A stretch of DNA of 64,000 bases from positions 62,001-126,000 of the forward strand of contig JAKUCV010004472.1 of assembly GCA_028386065.3 (NCBI GenBank). The letters are read 5' to 3'. Position numbers and translations under genes: made by a program. The notes below the pieces were generated by a model. That model ran no database searches and had not been told where the DNA came from. It saw only the letters and a program-made list of their open reading frames with translations. The DNA comes from Turnera subulata (Eukaryota > Streptophyta > Magnoliopsida > Malpighiales > Passifloraceae). Shown piece by piece: positions 1-10,500 of this stretch; positions within the stretch are counted from its first letter, which is position 1; each line of letters opens with the position of its first letter.

Positions 1-156
1 GTTTTACTAAATTTTGAAGGTATAGATTCTAAAACTATTATTCATCCACAATCAGCAAACCATAGAACAACCCAGGAGAATTTCAGGTACACTTGGAAAT
101 TCGCTCAATATAGTTGATTGCTTCTTCCTATTTTATTATTACTACTAGTACAGTAC

Positions 157-1591
157 CTGTGGATTCCACGGGCTTGTTATTTCTCCTTTTACTTGTTCTA
201 TTTTTGTTGACCCAAAAAACTGAAGTTTATATTGGTGCTTTAGAGTTCGGTATTGATTGGTTTCTTTGACCACCTTGAAATTTGAGATTTTGTAAACCAA
301 TCCCTCACGTAATTTGGCCCGAAAATGTTGTATAAAGATTTTTTTTATTACAACATGCATCATTGAATCCTGAAAATACAATACAATGAAAAGAAAAAAA
401 TAAAAAAGAAAAAAGTTATAAAAAATATAAATATAAATAAATCAGAAAAATTTTAAAAAACAAACACAATGCAAAAAAAAAGGTAAATTGTATATAATTC
501 TAAAAAATTAAAAAAACTAACAAAATTCCCTTAAAAACATGAAAATAATAAATGAAATAGAAAAAACTAAAAAAACACAAACAATTACAAAAAAAAAAAA
601 ATAATATAAAATAATTAATTTCAATTTTTCTTAATTGCTGAAAATTTAAGTGGCATGTAAAATGTTTTTTATTTCAATCATAGCACTACTTAATATTTAA
701 TTTTTAATATCAAATAAAATGTCATATATTCTAGAAAAATTAGAAAACTATCACAAAGGAAGGAAAAAAATATATTATAAATCTGAAAAAAAACACAATG
801 CAAAAAAAAATTAAAGCATAAAAATAATGAATAAATCAGGAAAATTAAAAAAACAAACACAATGCCAACAAAATTAAAACATAAAAGTAATAAATAATTC
901 TAAAAAATTTGAAACACAAAACCAATGAAAAAGAGAGAAAATATTATATTAATCTAAAAAAAATAAAACGAAAAGTAATATTATAGTGAAAAAACAAAAA
1001 CAATGACAAAAAAAGAAATATAATATAATATTCAGGAAAAAAACTAACACAATGTATAAAAAACAGGAAAATAATATTTAATTCAAAAAATTTACAAAAA
1101 ATAAACTAATTCAATATAAAATAAAATAGCAAAAAAAATTAATTCTGGGCAATTAAAATAATACCAAAAAACTGGAAAACATTATATAGTACTGTAAAAA
1201 AACTAATGCAATGGAAGAGAAAAAATATATTATAAATGAGGAAAAAAACAATTACAATACAAACAAAAAATATAAAAATGTAAATAAAATTGAAAAATTT
1301 TAAAAAACTAATACAATGAAAAGAAAATAATATAAAAATAGGAAAAAATTAAAACAAATCCAACGGAAAATAATATTGCCGTGATTTGTTTTGACTGTAG
1401 TTTCAAAAAAATTAAATAATAATAGAAAAAAAAAGAAATAAGCATACCTTTGAATCAATTAGAACCAAATCTAAACTCATAAGAAGATTTTGTAATTTGG
1501 TATTCAAAGACTCCCATATCCTTGAAACCCTAATTTGAATTGTCCATGAATCCTTATGAGAGGTCAATTCATCCAAAGTTTGAATATTCAT
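157..1591 (-). CDS. DUF223/RPA1-like OB-fold protein, two exons, 3' end outside window
   Basis: Two minus-strand exons join in phase 0. Exon 1 (1591 to 1448) starts at an ATG and encodes 48 codons beginning MNIQTLDELTSHKDSW, with RVSRIWESLN and LDLVLIDSK. It ends AAG|GTATGC. Exon 2 (369 to 157) follows TTTTCAG| and encodes 71 codons with no stop, including VVIKKIFIQHFRAKLREG and YRTLKHQYKLQFF. It ends CCACAG|GTACTG. This order (kd.W.i.vRv.R.We, then VL.D.k, then a short basic helix and Y.t..H.YKL.F) is the DUF223 N-terminal OB fold of plant replication protein A large-subunit-like proteins, which bind single-stranded DNA. Many plant copies are host paralogues and others ride in Helitrons; I could not see Helitron ends. 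The C-terminal part lies left of the window. Open frames and exact splice sites argue against a decayed copy. No transcript evidence is available. Confidence 0.72.
376..1385. repeat. Degenerate A-rich repeat array inside the DUF223 gene intron
   Basis: A run of about 1 kb is built from imperfect copies of an A-rich unit of roughly 45-60 bp, with a recurring core like AAAAAACTAACACAATG followed by a poly-A stretch and TAATATAAAAT. It fills most of the predicted intron (370-1447). There is no coding content. The copies are too divergent for me to fix an exact period. Confidence 0.6.
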
Positions 1592-1734
1592 TCTCCTAAA
1601 AATAATAATATATTATACAAATTTAAATATACAATTAAAGTCTAACACAAAAAAAAGAGTTGATACTAAAAAGTGTTTTCGTTTATATAAATTCTAAAAA
1701 ATGTTAATACTTACTAACATTTATACTGAAAGAA

Positions 1735-2080
1735 AGAAAGTGAAAAAATAAAGTGAAAAATAGAAAACTAACACAGAAAAATAATATTTAATTCAAGAAA
1801 ATTGAAAAAAATTAACACAATGCTAAAAACTAAAAAATAATATAGAATACTGGAAAATTTTAAAAAATTAATGCAATGTAAAATAAAATAGGAAAAAAAT
1901 ATTAAATTCAAGGAAATTAAAAAAAACCAACATAATGCTAAAAAACTAGAAGATAAAATAAAATACTGGTAAAGAAAACTAATGCAATGGAAGGGAAAAA
2001 ATATATATTATAAATGAGGGGAAAAAACAAATACAATACAAAAAAAATATAAAAATATAAATAAAATTTTCTCAAACATA
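1735..2080. repeat. Second block of the same A-rich repeat
   Basis: The core AAAATTAACACAATGC / AAAACTAATGCAATGG recurs here, upstream of the minus-strand gene. It matches the units in the intron, so the array lies on both sides of exon 1. Confidence 0.5.
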
Positions 2081-2101
2081 GATACTTAAAAATTAAAATA
2101 G

Positions 2102-2365
2102 AATTGAAAAGAAACTGTAAAACACAAAAACTGTATCCGGATGTCATTCCGATTTTTCTCTGTGTGTTTTCACTTCTTTGTTTCTCAAAAGAAACTGTAT
2201 GAGACACAGAAACATAAAAAACAAAAAAAGAATTGTAAAGAAACTGTAAATCACGGAAACTGTATCCGTATTTCAATGTACTAACATCCCGATTTCTCTG
2301 TGTGATTTCACTTTTTTGTTTCTATAAAGAAAATGTATTAGATATAGGAACTTAAAAACCAAAAT
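2102..2365. repeat. Tandem duplication, two copies of about 128 bp
   Basis: Two consecutive copies begin GAATTGAAAAGAAACTGTAA (2102) and GAATTGTAAAGAAACTGTAA (about 2230). Both continue through ACTGTATCCG and a CCGATTT(TT)CTCTGTGTG block to a CTTTTTTGTTTCT block. They lie upstream of exon 1 of the minus-strand gene and could be promoter or 5' UTR sequence. Confidence 0.6.
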
Positions 2366-2399
2366 AGACTTGCATAGAGAATAAAAAAAAAGAATGAGA

Positions 2400-3660
2400 T
2401 TAGTACGTACTGCAAGCTAAAAAAAGAAGGAAAAGAGAGAAGAATGAATGGAGAAGAAACAATATCAAAAACAAAACAACTTGTACCTATATTTATAAAT
2501 ATTTAGAGGTAAGAGTTTAGTAATTAACAATTTAATCTTTTAAAATAAGAATCGGTACAAAATCAATGGGTTTAAGGTTTTTTTTTTCCTGATAGGATGG
2601 ATGTTGTTTTTTTGGATTTAGTTAAAGTGTAATTGGGAGTGTATCTTTTAAAACTGATGATTTTGGTTGTTTTTTTGATATTGTTGGGATTAACTATAAA
2701 TCTGATAATTTATTTTTTCTAAAAAATCTGGTACAAAGTCAATAGGTTATTATGGGATAAATATGTTTGTCATTATGGCCAATCAAATTACATTTACAAC
2801 ACTCCACATTGCAACAAAAGAAGACCCTAAAACCTCCACATGGCAATAAAGTAAGACCCTATAAATCTTATGTGTCAAAACTTGGTGGTGAGGGATACAG
2901 CTTTAAATATATATAATAGATTGTTTGAAGTATAAAAACATCTCAAGCCTTTACAAGTGTGGGATATGTCTTTATAATTTGTAAAAACTTGGCCATGCAT
3001 ATGATCTAACATCACTTTCAAACATATGGGCCTCTCACTTTTTAGCTTCAAAACTAGATACTTTTATATTTTATAAGTTTAAAAAAATATAATAATATTT
3101 AATTTTATTTAACCTTGGCACATAAATTTTTTCTAAAATATTGTGAAAAATATTATATTATCCTAGGTATTTAAAATAAATGAAATTTACACATAAAAAA
3201 TAAGAAGGATTAAGCAAAAAATATAAATCAATATAAATTTTAGAAAAGCAAGTGAAGAAAAGTGATTGATATAATTCTTTTATAAAAAAAGTGTAATTAT
3301 AAACCATTATAAAAGTATTATAATTTTTTTTAGAGAATTCGTTTATCATACTAAATAAAAAATAATTCATTTGAAATTTTATGAATGTCACGAATTAGAG
3401 TTAAAAGTTATCTATAGAGTGTTTATCCTTATACAATAATTTTAAAATATTTCACTATCTTGAGTGTTAACCACATATTTGATTTATTTGGAAAAAAATA
3501 ATGAATTAAAATCATTCAATTTTTTAAAAAACATAGATTTATTTAAAAATATTTTAATTGTATAAGTATTTTATAAAAAAAAAATTGAAAGTTATGAAAT
3601 TAATCCAAATAAATTACAAAGAAAATAGTTATAAAAAGTAAGTTAGATATGTAAATTCAG
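2400..3660. other. AT-rich DNA without recognisable genes
   Basis: I see only short AT-driven open frames on either strand and no domain, RNA or element ends. The first part (2400-2560) may hold the promoter of the minus-strand DUF223 gene; this is inferred only from position. Confidence 0.5.
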
Positions 3661-3671
3661 AAACAACCGAG

Positions 3672-5708
3672 GGCCCTGTCATCCATCAGATGATGAACCC
3701 TCCGACGATGGTGTGGCGGTGACGGAGTTCAGGCGGGATGGTGAGAAGGGCAATAATATCCAGGCGGATTCCACGAGCGTAATGCAAGATCCTTTCGGGA
3801 TTATGCAAAATCTTGCAGCGTAATTCTCGCAGAGGCGATTTGGGTGTCTTTAAGGCGAATACTGCGGGATTAAAATTAGTTGACCAACATGTAGCTCGTG
3901 ATCAGGGGACAAGAATTGCGGGAGAGACTGCCAGATGTGCCCAGTGTAGCTATCCTTCAGATATGGGTAGGGTTTTTCCGGGAGACGTGTTGGAAACCTC
4001 ACAACCCATTCCACTAGAATACTCATTTGGGCCTTTGACGGACCCTGGTGGTGGGCTTTTGGCTATTCACATTGACTCTAGTCCAGATGCAAGCCGAACT
4101 GGCTCAACAATTACTGTAGCGCCCTCCTCCTCATTTGCGAGTTCCTCAAATACTGGAGGGAGATCATCCTCACAAGTATCCTCGCCTGCACAGCTATTTG
4201 GTGAGAAAACTTAAAGCTTCCACAAGAACAGCACGTAGAATTGACAGGGCTATGGCTGAGGGGGAGTGGAGTCATATCTTCCGCGTTTGTCTTTGCTAGC
4301 AGGCAAGCATGGACACTCAGATCATTGGCCTATTGTACTCTGCCAGGAGAAAATAAATTAGGGCTTTAAACCCTCTAAATTCCTATCATGCTGGCGGTCT
4401 TTTCTCAACTTATTAAACCCTTTAAACTCCTATCATGCTGGTGGTCTTTTCTCAACTTTTATGGGATTGTCCGTGATATGTGGTTTTACATTGAGCAGGA
4501 CATACCCGGGAGGTTCCATCTTTTACAGAAGTTAAGATGGAGTTGGGTCACTGGAATAAGAATTCGTTTGAGCAGAAATTGATGGTTTAGAATTGAGTTT
4601 TGAACAACGTGACTTATCTACGGCAGAGAAGGAGAGACTTGCTGATCTCAGGTCAAAGCTATATCAACGGGAGAAGCAACATGAAATTTTATGGCTACAG
4701 AAGTCTAGAATCTCTTGGTGCAAACTGGGGGATCGCAACACACGATTTTTCTAGACAATTGCATGTAATAGGGGAGGCAAAAATGGAATTCATTATATTC
4801 AGCGAGGTGGTGTTGATATTTACGATCCCATCGAGATTATGACTCAAGCAGTCAGATTTTTCTCTTCATTATATGTATAGACTGGGAACGGAAGACCTAA
4901 GATTGAAACTTTGCCCTTTGCCACTATTGATACACGGACTGCAGATTCTTTGGAAAAAGCAGTCTCTCTAGAGGAAATAAAAATGTTGTGTGGGCATATA
5001 TGATAGCTCAAAAGCACCAGGCCCCGGATGGATTTAATCTTTTTCTATAAGAAATGATGGGATCTTCTAAAAGATGATTTGTTGGATTTAGTGCAGCTTT
5101 TTTTCAATATAGGTACCCTTCCTAAAGGTTCCACATGTGGCTATATAACATTGATCCTGAAGAAAATAGATGCCAGAAGTTTTGATGAGTTCAGACCTAT
5201 TACACGGATTCATGGGGTTTATAAAATTGTGTCTCAAATTCTAGCAAAATGACTCAAGCCGATGTTGGAATCTTTGATTAGTAATACACATTCTGCCTTC
5301 ACTGTCGGACGAGATATATTAGATTGTACTCTGCTGGCTACGGAGGCGGTAGATTCACTAAAAGCTTCCCGCACAAAGGTAGTCGTTTGGAAGTTGGATT
5401 TTAAGAAGGCATATGACCCCATTTCTTGGGATTATTCTCTCTATTCTAGTGTATTGTCTAGTTATTAGTTTTAGTAAGTTTTTTCTATTTTTTACTCAGA
5501 TTCTACACAACTTGCCTTGGTAGGTGGGTTCTGTTTAGTATTAACATAGTCTCCTGTGTAACAAGATTGGTAGTGTGGAAAGTTAGTGCTCGGGCGTCAT
5601 TTTTCTTTGCTTGACATATTCTCATAGACTCTTGCGTTGTATTTCCACTTGTACATTCTGTAAATAATGTTCTTAATAAAGCTTCTCGTTTGCATAAAAA
5701 AAAAAAAA
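3672..5708 (+). mobile_element. Decayed L1-type LINE fragment
   Basis: Plus-strand non-LTR element in pieces. At 3813-4214 a serine/glycine-rich open stretch may be ORF1-derived. At about 4205-4340 there is the end of the apurinic endonuclease domain (RTARRIDRAMAEGEWSH). At 4600-4760 comes the linker (ERLADLRSKLYQREKQHE, then WCKLGDRNT). At 5160-5440 lies the reverse transcriptase start (FDEFRPIT, VGRDILDC, WKLDFKKAYD). The frame shifts repeatedly and contains stops, for example TGA for the R codon in LAKR. The catalytic FADD part and the C terminus are deleted: after the KAYD motif the sequence jumps into a 3' UTR. The 3' end is AATAAAGCTTCTCG...GCATAAAA with a 13-base poly-A. I could not find a convincing target duplication. 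It is dead. Confidence 0.8.
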
Positions 5709-5977
5709 TACATTCCAGGGCTTTGCTGTTTAGCAAAGGAGCTCCGCTACAGGAAAATGCAATAGGAAAGATTTGATTGCAAGTGGCACACCTCTCTACC
5801 GTGGCCTGTGATATGTTATTTATAGCATTGTCAAGATACATTATGTTACAGAAACATTGTACTACATGATCTATAACACTTAAATGAGATAAAAAAATAG
5901 TCAAGTACACAATGGGGATTAGGCTAACATGATGGGGACACAAGTTTTGTACATGGTTTCCTAGATTGTGTCCCTGA
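5709..5977. other. Unassigned DNA between LINE and hAT element
   Basis: No supported gene. It starts with a short hairpin (TTTGCT-GTTT-AGCAAA at about 5721). Removing the hAT element joins this stretch to 6856-7076, so it is older flanking DNA upstream of the cysteine-rich peptide gene. Confidence 0.45.
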
Positions 5978-6847
5978 TAGGGATGGGAAATGGGTAGGGT
6001 CGGGTAGGGTAAGCAAGACCCAGACCCGGACCCTTAATCAAATCGGATAGGGTAAGAATGGTCTAATTATGAATCGGGTAGGGTAAAGTTTGAATTTTTT
6101 GCCCAACGGGTAATATGGGTCTGGGTAAGGGTACACCCGCTAAGTAAAAATCAAGTTCTAATTAAAAACATAGCCTACAATTATTAAATTAGCATTCATG
6201 AAATATATTCCAAGTTAAAGCATAAAAATTTTAAGTAGCGTGTTACTTTTCTCAACTTAAAATCCAAAAAATTTTTTATTTCTTATTCTCCATCATCTTC
6301 TCTATCAAGATCAACATATATTTTTCTAAAAAAAAGTTAATATTATTAAATAATATAAAAATAAGAATCTTATAATAATTTAAAAATATAAATTAATATT
6401 GAATGCTTATTTTCTTCTTCTATATTATTGTCATAAACAATTATAGGATAATTATATATTAATATTCCTTTAAAGACAAAGAAAAATTATAATAATATAA
6501 TATTAGTTTAGGGTTGTAGAGCACGAAATTTCAATAGGCTTAGGAGGAGATGAACATAGAAAAAGAATAGGAGGTGAGTGGAAAAGAATTAAAGAAACAA
6601 AAAAAAAAAGAAACTAAGTTGATTTTTATATTACGATTATAGATTTTAGAATATTATATAGATAGGGTCTAACGGGTAGGGTAAAACCTAGACTCTTACC
6701 CAGAACGAGACCCTACTCGGACCCGGTCAACTCGGGTCTGGGTAATACCCTACCCTTTTTTTACCCGGTCAAAGTCGGGTAATACCCTACCCATAAAAGC
6801 GGGTGTCAAGTGGGTATCGGGTAGACCCGGAAAAATTGCCATCCCTA
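5978..6847. mobile_element. Non-autonomous hAT-type element, 870 bp
   Basis: The ends are inverted: left TAGGGATGGGAAATGGG, right reverse complement TAGGGATGGCAATTTTTC. Both ends are followed by clustered GGGTAGGG/CCCTACCC subterminal repeats. The element is flanked by a perfect 8-bp target duplication GTCCCTGA (5970-5977 and 6848-6855). An 8-bp duplication and a TAGGG(A/G)TGGCAA-type terminus are typical of plant hAT elements. The interior is AT-rich and has no transposase, so it would need a transposase in trans. Confidence 0.88.
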
Positions 6848-7076
6848 GTCCCTGAGTGTCAGCATGCCCAAAAGCAGTTTTAATACGTCCCAAGTTTTTG
6901 ACGCGAGTTCAGTCCAGTCCTTTACGCAAACATATATATACATGCCCTTTGCATGCTTTCCAACGACGTACCCAACTGTTATGCATTAATTCCTGCCTCC
7001 TGTCCAATGTATTCAGGCCTTCCACTACGTTTTTAACGAGACGGCACACGAAAGTTACGACTCGGATATTAATCGC
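6848..7076 (+). promoter_or_regulatory. Displaced upstream promoter segment of the cysteine-rich peptide gene
   Basis: After removal of Copia element 1 this stretch is continuous with 11908-12064, so it formed the proximal upstream region of the gene at 12065. It contains a TTGAC W-box core near 6898 and a TTTGCATGC RY-like motif near 6950. Both motif calls are weak because such short strings occur by chance. A short open frame here (6856-7089) runs into the LTR and is not a gene. Confidence 0.4.
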
Positions 7077-7296
7077 TGTTAATAGATGATAAGCATGATC
7101 CTAAAACCTAGTATAGTTATCATGTCTGACACCTATCTGTTTACACGTATTCTGGTTGTATTAGGTTCCCTCATACTGTAAGTCTTTGTTACGTGTGTAA
7201 CCTCTATTGTATTTCATATCAGTATTTAATAACATGTCAGGGCTGTGCAAAGGCAAGCCAATTACTGCTCAAATCTTATTAGGCTATACTTCTTCA
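7077..7296 (+). repeat. 5' LTR of Copia element 1
   Basis: 220 bp, begins TGTTAATAG and ends ACTTCTTCA. Identical to 11683-11902. Confidence 0.95.
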
Positions 7297-7308
7297 TGGT
7301 AGCGGAGC
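7297..7308 (+). other. Primer-binding site, variant TGGTAGCGGAGC
   Basis: Starts at the base after the 5' LTR, as expected for a tRNA primer site. The common plant initiator-Met site is TGGTATCAGAGC; this one differs at three positions, and the same variant recurs in other elements of the window. Confidence 0.85.
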
Positions 7309-7379
7309 TACAAAGCTTAGCCGCATACCTCCAAAAACCCTAGATTTCTTTTTCTTTTTTTTTTTTTCGTTCCTTTATT

Positions 7380-7556
7380 ATGGCTATTGATCCTCCTCCC
7401 TCAGCCAGCTCTGGCTCAAATAATATTCCTCGTGGTGCAGCTGCTGCTGCCGTTGCTGTTCCCCAGGTGCAGTCTCTGACCAATTCTCACCATGCAATCT
7501 CCATTCAGCTGAATCACACCAACTATGTGTTTTGGCGTGCCTAGATTGAACCATAT
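7380..7556 (+). pseudogene. Original gag start of Copia element 1, cut by one TAG
   Basis: An ATG at 7380 is in frame with the long frame that follows and encodes a normal Copia gag N terminus (ISIQLNHTNYVFWRA). Codon 55 (7542-7544) is TAG, then IEPYLAGQ continues. In related Copia proteins this position is usually glutamine (W.aQi.pyL.gq), so CAG to TAG is the likely change. Translation from the next ATG at 7557 would lose 59 residues. Confidence 0.75.
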
Positions 7557-10500
7557 TTGGCAGGCCAAGGTGTGCTTGGGTATGTCACCGGTGCATTCCC
7601 CTGTCCTTCTCCTACTGTTACGACTGAGGCTGGCCTTATACAACCAAATCCCGACTATGATCGATGGATTCAGCAGGACCAAGCCATTTTGAGCAGCATT
7701 AATTCCTCTATTGCAGTAGATGTTTTTCCCACCGTTGTTGGTAAGCGTACTTCTAAGGAAGCCTGGGATGCCCTGGAATCCTCTCTTGCATCCTCTAATC
7801 AGGCCCGGAGAATGGCTCTTCATTCTGCATTGCAGCAGATCACACAGCTTCCAGATGAACCGGTCATGCAATATTTGAATCGAGCCAAACGACTCTCTGA
7901 TGAATTGGCTGCGAGTGGCCAAGCTATGTCCCCTACTGATTTTCAGATAAGTTTAATTCGGGGTCTTCTTCCTGATCTTAAAACTTTTGCTACCACTGTT
8001 TCTGCTCGTCCCGAGCCCCTTTCTTTTGCAGAACTGCAGGGTGCACTCATGAGCTATGAGTTTCTCAACAATGACCCCTTGAAGACTCTTGCTCTTGACT
8101 CAACTGCTTCTGCTGACCCGCATAAGGATCAGTCTGTTTCAATTGCTACACCCGCAGTACATGTTACTCAAAAACAGCCCTTTAATACCTCGACTCAGCG
8201 CGGTGGAAGAGGTGGACGCCGCGGTCGAGGACGCAATGGCCGCGGCTACAATCAGCAGCCCTATGACAATAGGAATTTTCGTGGACAGGATTTTGGTCGT
8301 CCACGGTGCCAAATATGCAACAAATGGGGTCATACGGCGCAGACATGCTATCAGCGTCACTCTCCGGCCTCTGTCCATACAGTCTCTCATCCATATTCCT
8401 CTTATTCCACGGATCAATGGTTTCCTGATACGGGTGCTAGTCACCACGTGACTCCGGAGCAACATCATCTTCAACATTACACTGAATATCCCGGGAGTGA
8501 AACAGTTCAGGTGGGTAATGGACATGAGTTATCCATCGCAGGTGTAGGTAATACCTCTCTCTCCACTCCCTCACGCCCTTTACATGTCACCAACATTCTT
8601 CATGTTCCTCATATAACAAAGTCCCTCCTTTCGGTTCAACAATTTAGTAAAGATAATGATGTATTTTTTGAGTTTCACCCTACTCTTTTCTTTGTTAAGG
8701 ACCGAACCACCAAGCAAATTCTTCTTTCCGGCCGGAGTAGTCGTGGACTCTATGCTTTTGACTCTTCTAGTGGACCGCAGGCACTTTCTGTTACTCGGGT
8801 TGCAGAAGAGACGTGGCATCAACGACTTGGACACCCACATCGTCAAGTTCAACAGCATCTCCTCTCTACTTTTCAGCTTCCTGTTCAGTCTAGATCGCAT
8901 TTCCATTCCTGTGTGTTCTGTCCTTTGGGCAAATCGTCAAGAACTCATTTGTCTTTGTCTACTACTCGTGCCAATAAACCTTTAGAGCTTATTTTCACAG
9001 ATGTTTGGGGACCTTCCCCACATTCCGGTATTGATGGTTCCAAGTATTACGTTATATTTTTGGATGACTATAGCAAATATCTATGGTTTTACTGCATCAA
9101 ACGAAAATCGGATGTTTACACTACCTTTTTAAAATTCCAAGCCCAAGTTGAACGATTTTTCAACACCAAAATCAAGAGTGTTCAGAGTGATTGGGGAGGT
9201 GAATATCGTTCCCTGCATCAATGGTTTCAAAAGTGTGGAATTGTTCATCGTGTACAATGCCCACACACACATGAACAACAAGGCTCAGTTGAGCGTCGCC
9301 ATAGGCACATTGTAGAAACAGGCTTAACTTTAATGGCTACTGCACATATTCCTTTTCAATATTGGCACTTTGCGCTTGAAACAGCAGTTTTTCTAATTAA
9401 TAGATTACCTACTGCTGTCCTGCGCAACAAATCTCCTTATGAAACCTTGTTCTCCACACCTCCTGATTACTCCTTTTTAAGAGTTTTTGGGTGTCTCTGC
9501 TATCCATATCTCAGGCCTTATAAAACCCATAAGTTTGACTATCGTTCATCCCCATGCATTTTTCTGGGCTATAGTCCTCTTCACAAAGGATATAGGTGTC
9601 TAGATTATTCGAATCACCGCATATACATTGCACGGCACATTAGGTTTTTTGAGAATATCTTTCCGTTTAAAACACTGCAGTTACCTACCCCCTCTTCCAA
9701 GACTCCTGCAGATACATGGGTGTCCATCCCTCTTCATGTTTTCTTCCCGGAGAATGGAAAAGTGCCGTGCACCACGACTACTCCATCACATCAGGTATCC
9801 TCCCCAAACACATCTTTATCTCCTTCTCCATCTACTCCTATCTCCTCATCTGTCAACCCTGTGTCCTCTCACGATAATCAAGTGTCCACGACTCCTTCTA
9901 CAACTCCACCAACCAATACAAATCGTCTTGACTCACGACGACAATTATCTTTCTCCCAACCTGAGCTCTCGCCTACTTTGCCCTCCTCACCGTCATTATC
10001 CAGTTCATCCCCACAATCCACTCCAGAACCAGAACCTCCAGCTCCACCCAGACGAATGACCCTTCGGCCCAATCCCAAACCTGTTCAAAAATACTCCCCA
10101 TCCAACTATCACTTAAGAAAACTACCTGCTCCTGCAACTGAACCCACGAGTTTCACTGAAGCCTCCAAACATCATGTTTGGCAAGCAGCTATGCAAGATG
10201 AAATCAATGCTCTCCTACGGAATAACACCTGGACTCTAGTACCTTATCATGATTCCATGAATTTGGTCGGTAATAAGTGGGTGTATAGGATAAAGAGGCA
10301 TGCAAATGGGGCAGTTGAAAGGTATAAAGCCCGACTTGTTGCGAAGGGATTTCATCAGCGGGAAGGAATAGATTTCAAAGAGATATTTAGTCCAGTAGTA
10401 AAGCCAACAACAATCCGGACTGTTCTTAGTTTTGCAGTGTCCTGTGGATGGAAAATCCAACAACTTGATGTGCGAAATGCTTTCCTTCATGGTGTCCTTG

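Noticed and set aside
376..1385. CRISPR-like or regular satellite array
   Set aside because: Units vary in length and sequence, there are no unique spacers of fixed size, and the context is a plant nuclear genome.
5740..5751. Minus-strand TGTAGCGGAGCT resembling the primer-binding site
   Set aside because: No LTR end (CA) adjoins it and no paired LTR exists; treated as coincidence or part of an unknown repeat.
5503..5943. 146-codon minus-strand open frame
   Set aside because: It runs through the poly-A tail and 3' UTR of the plus-strand LINE (a Phe run from the T complement), so it is chance.
6856..7089. 77-codon plus-strand open frame before Copia element 1
   Set aside because: It reads across the insertion border into the LTR, so it did not exist before the insertion; no homology.
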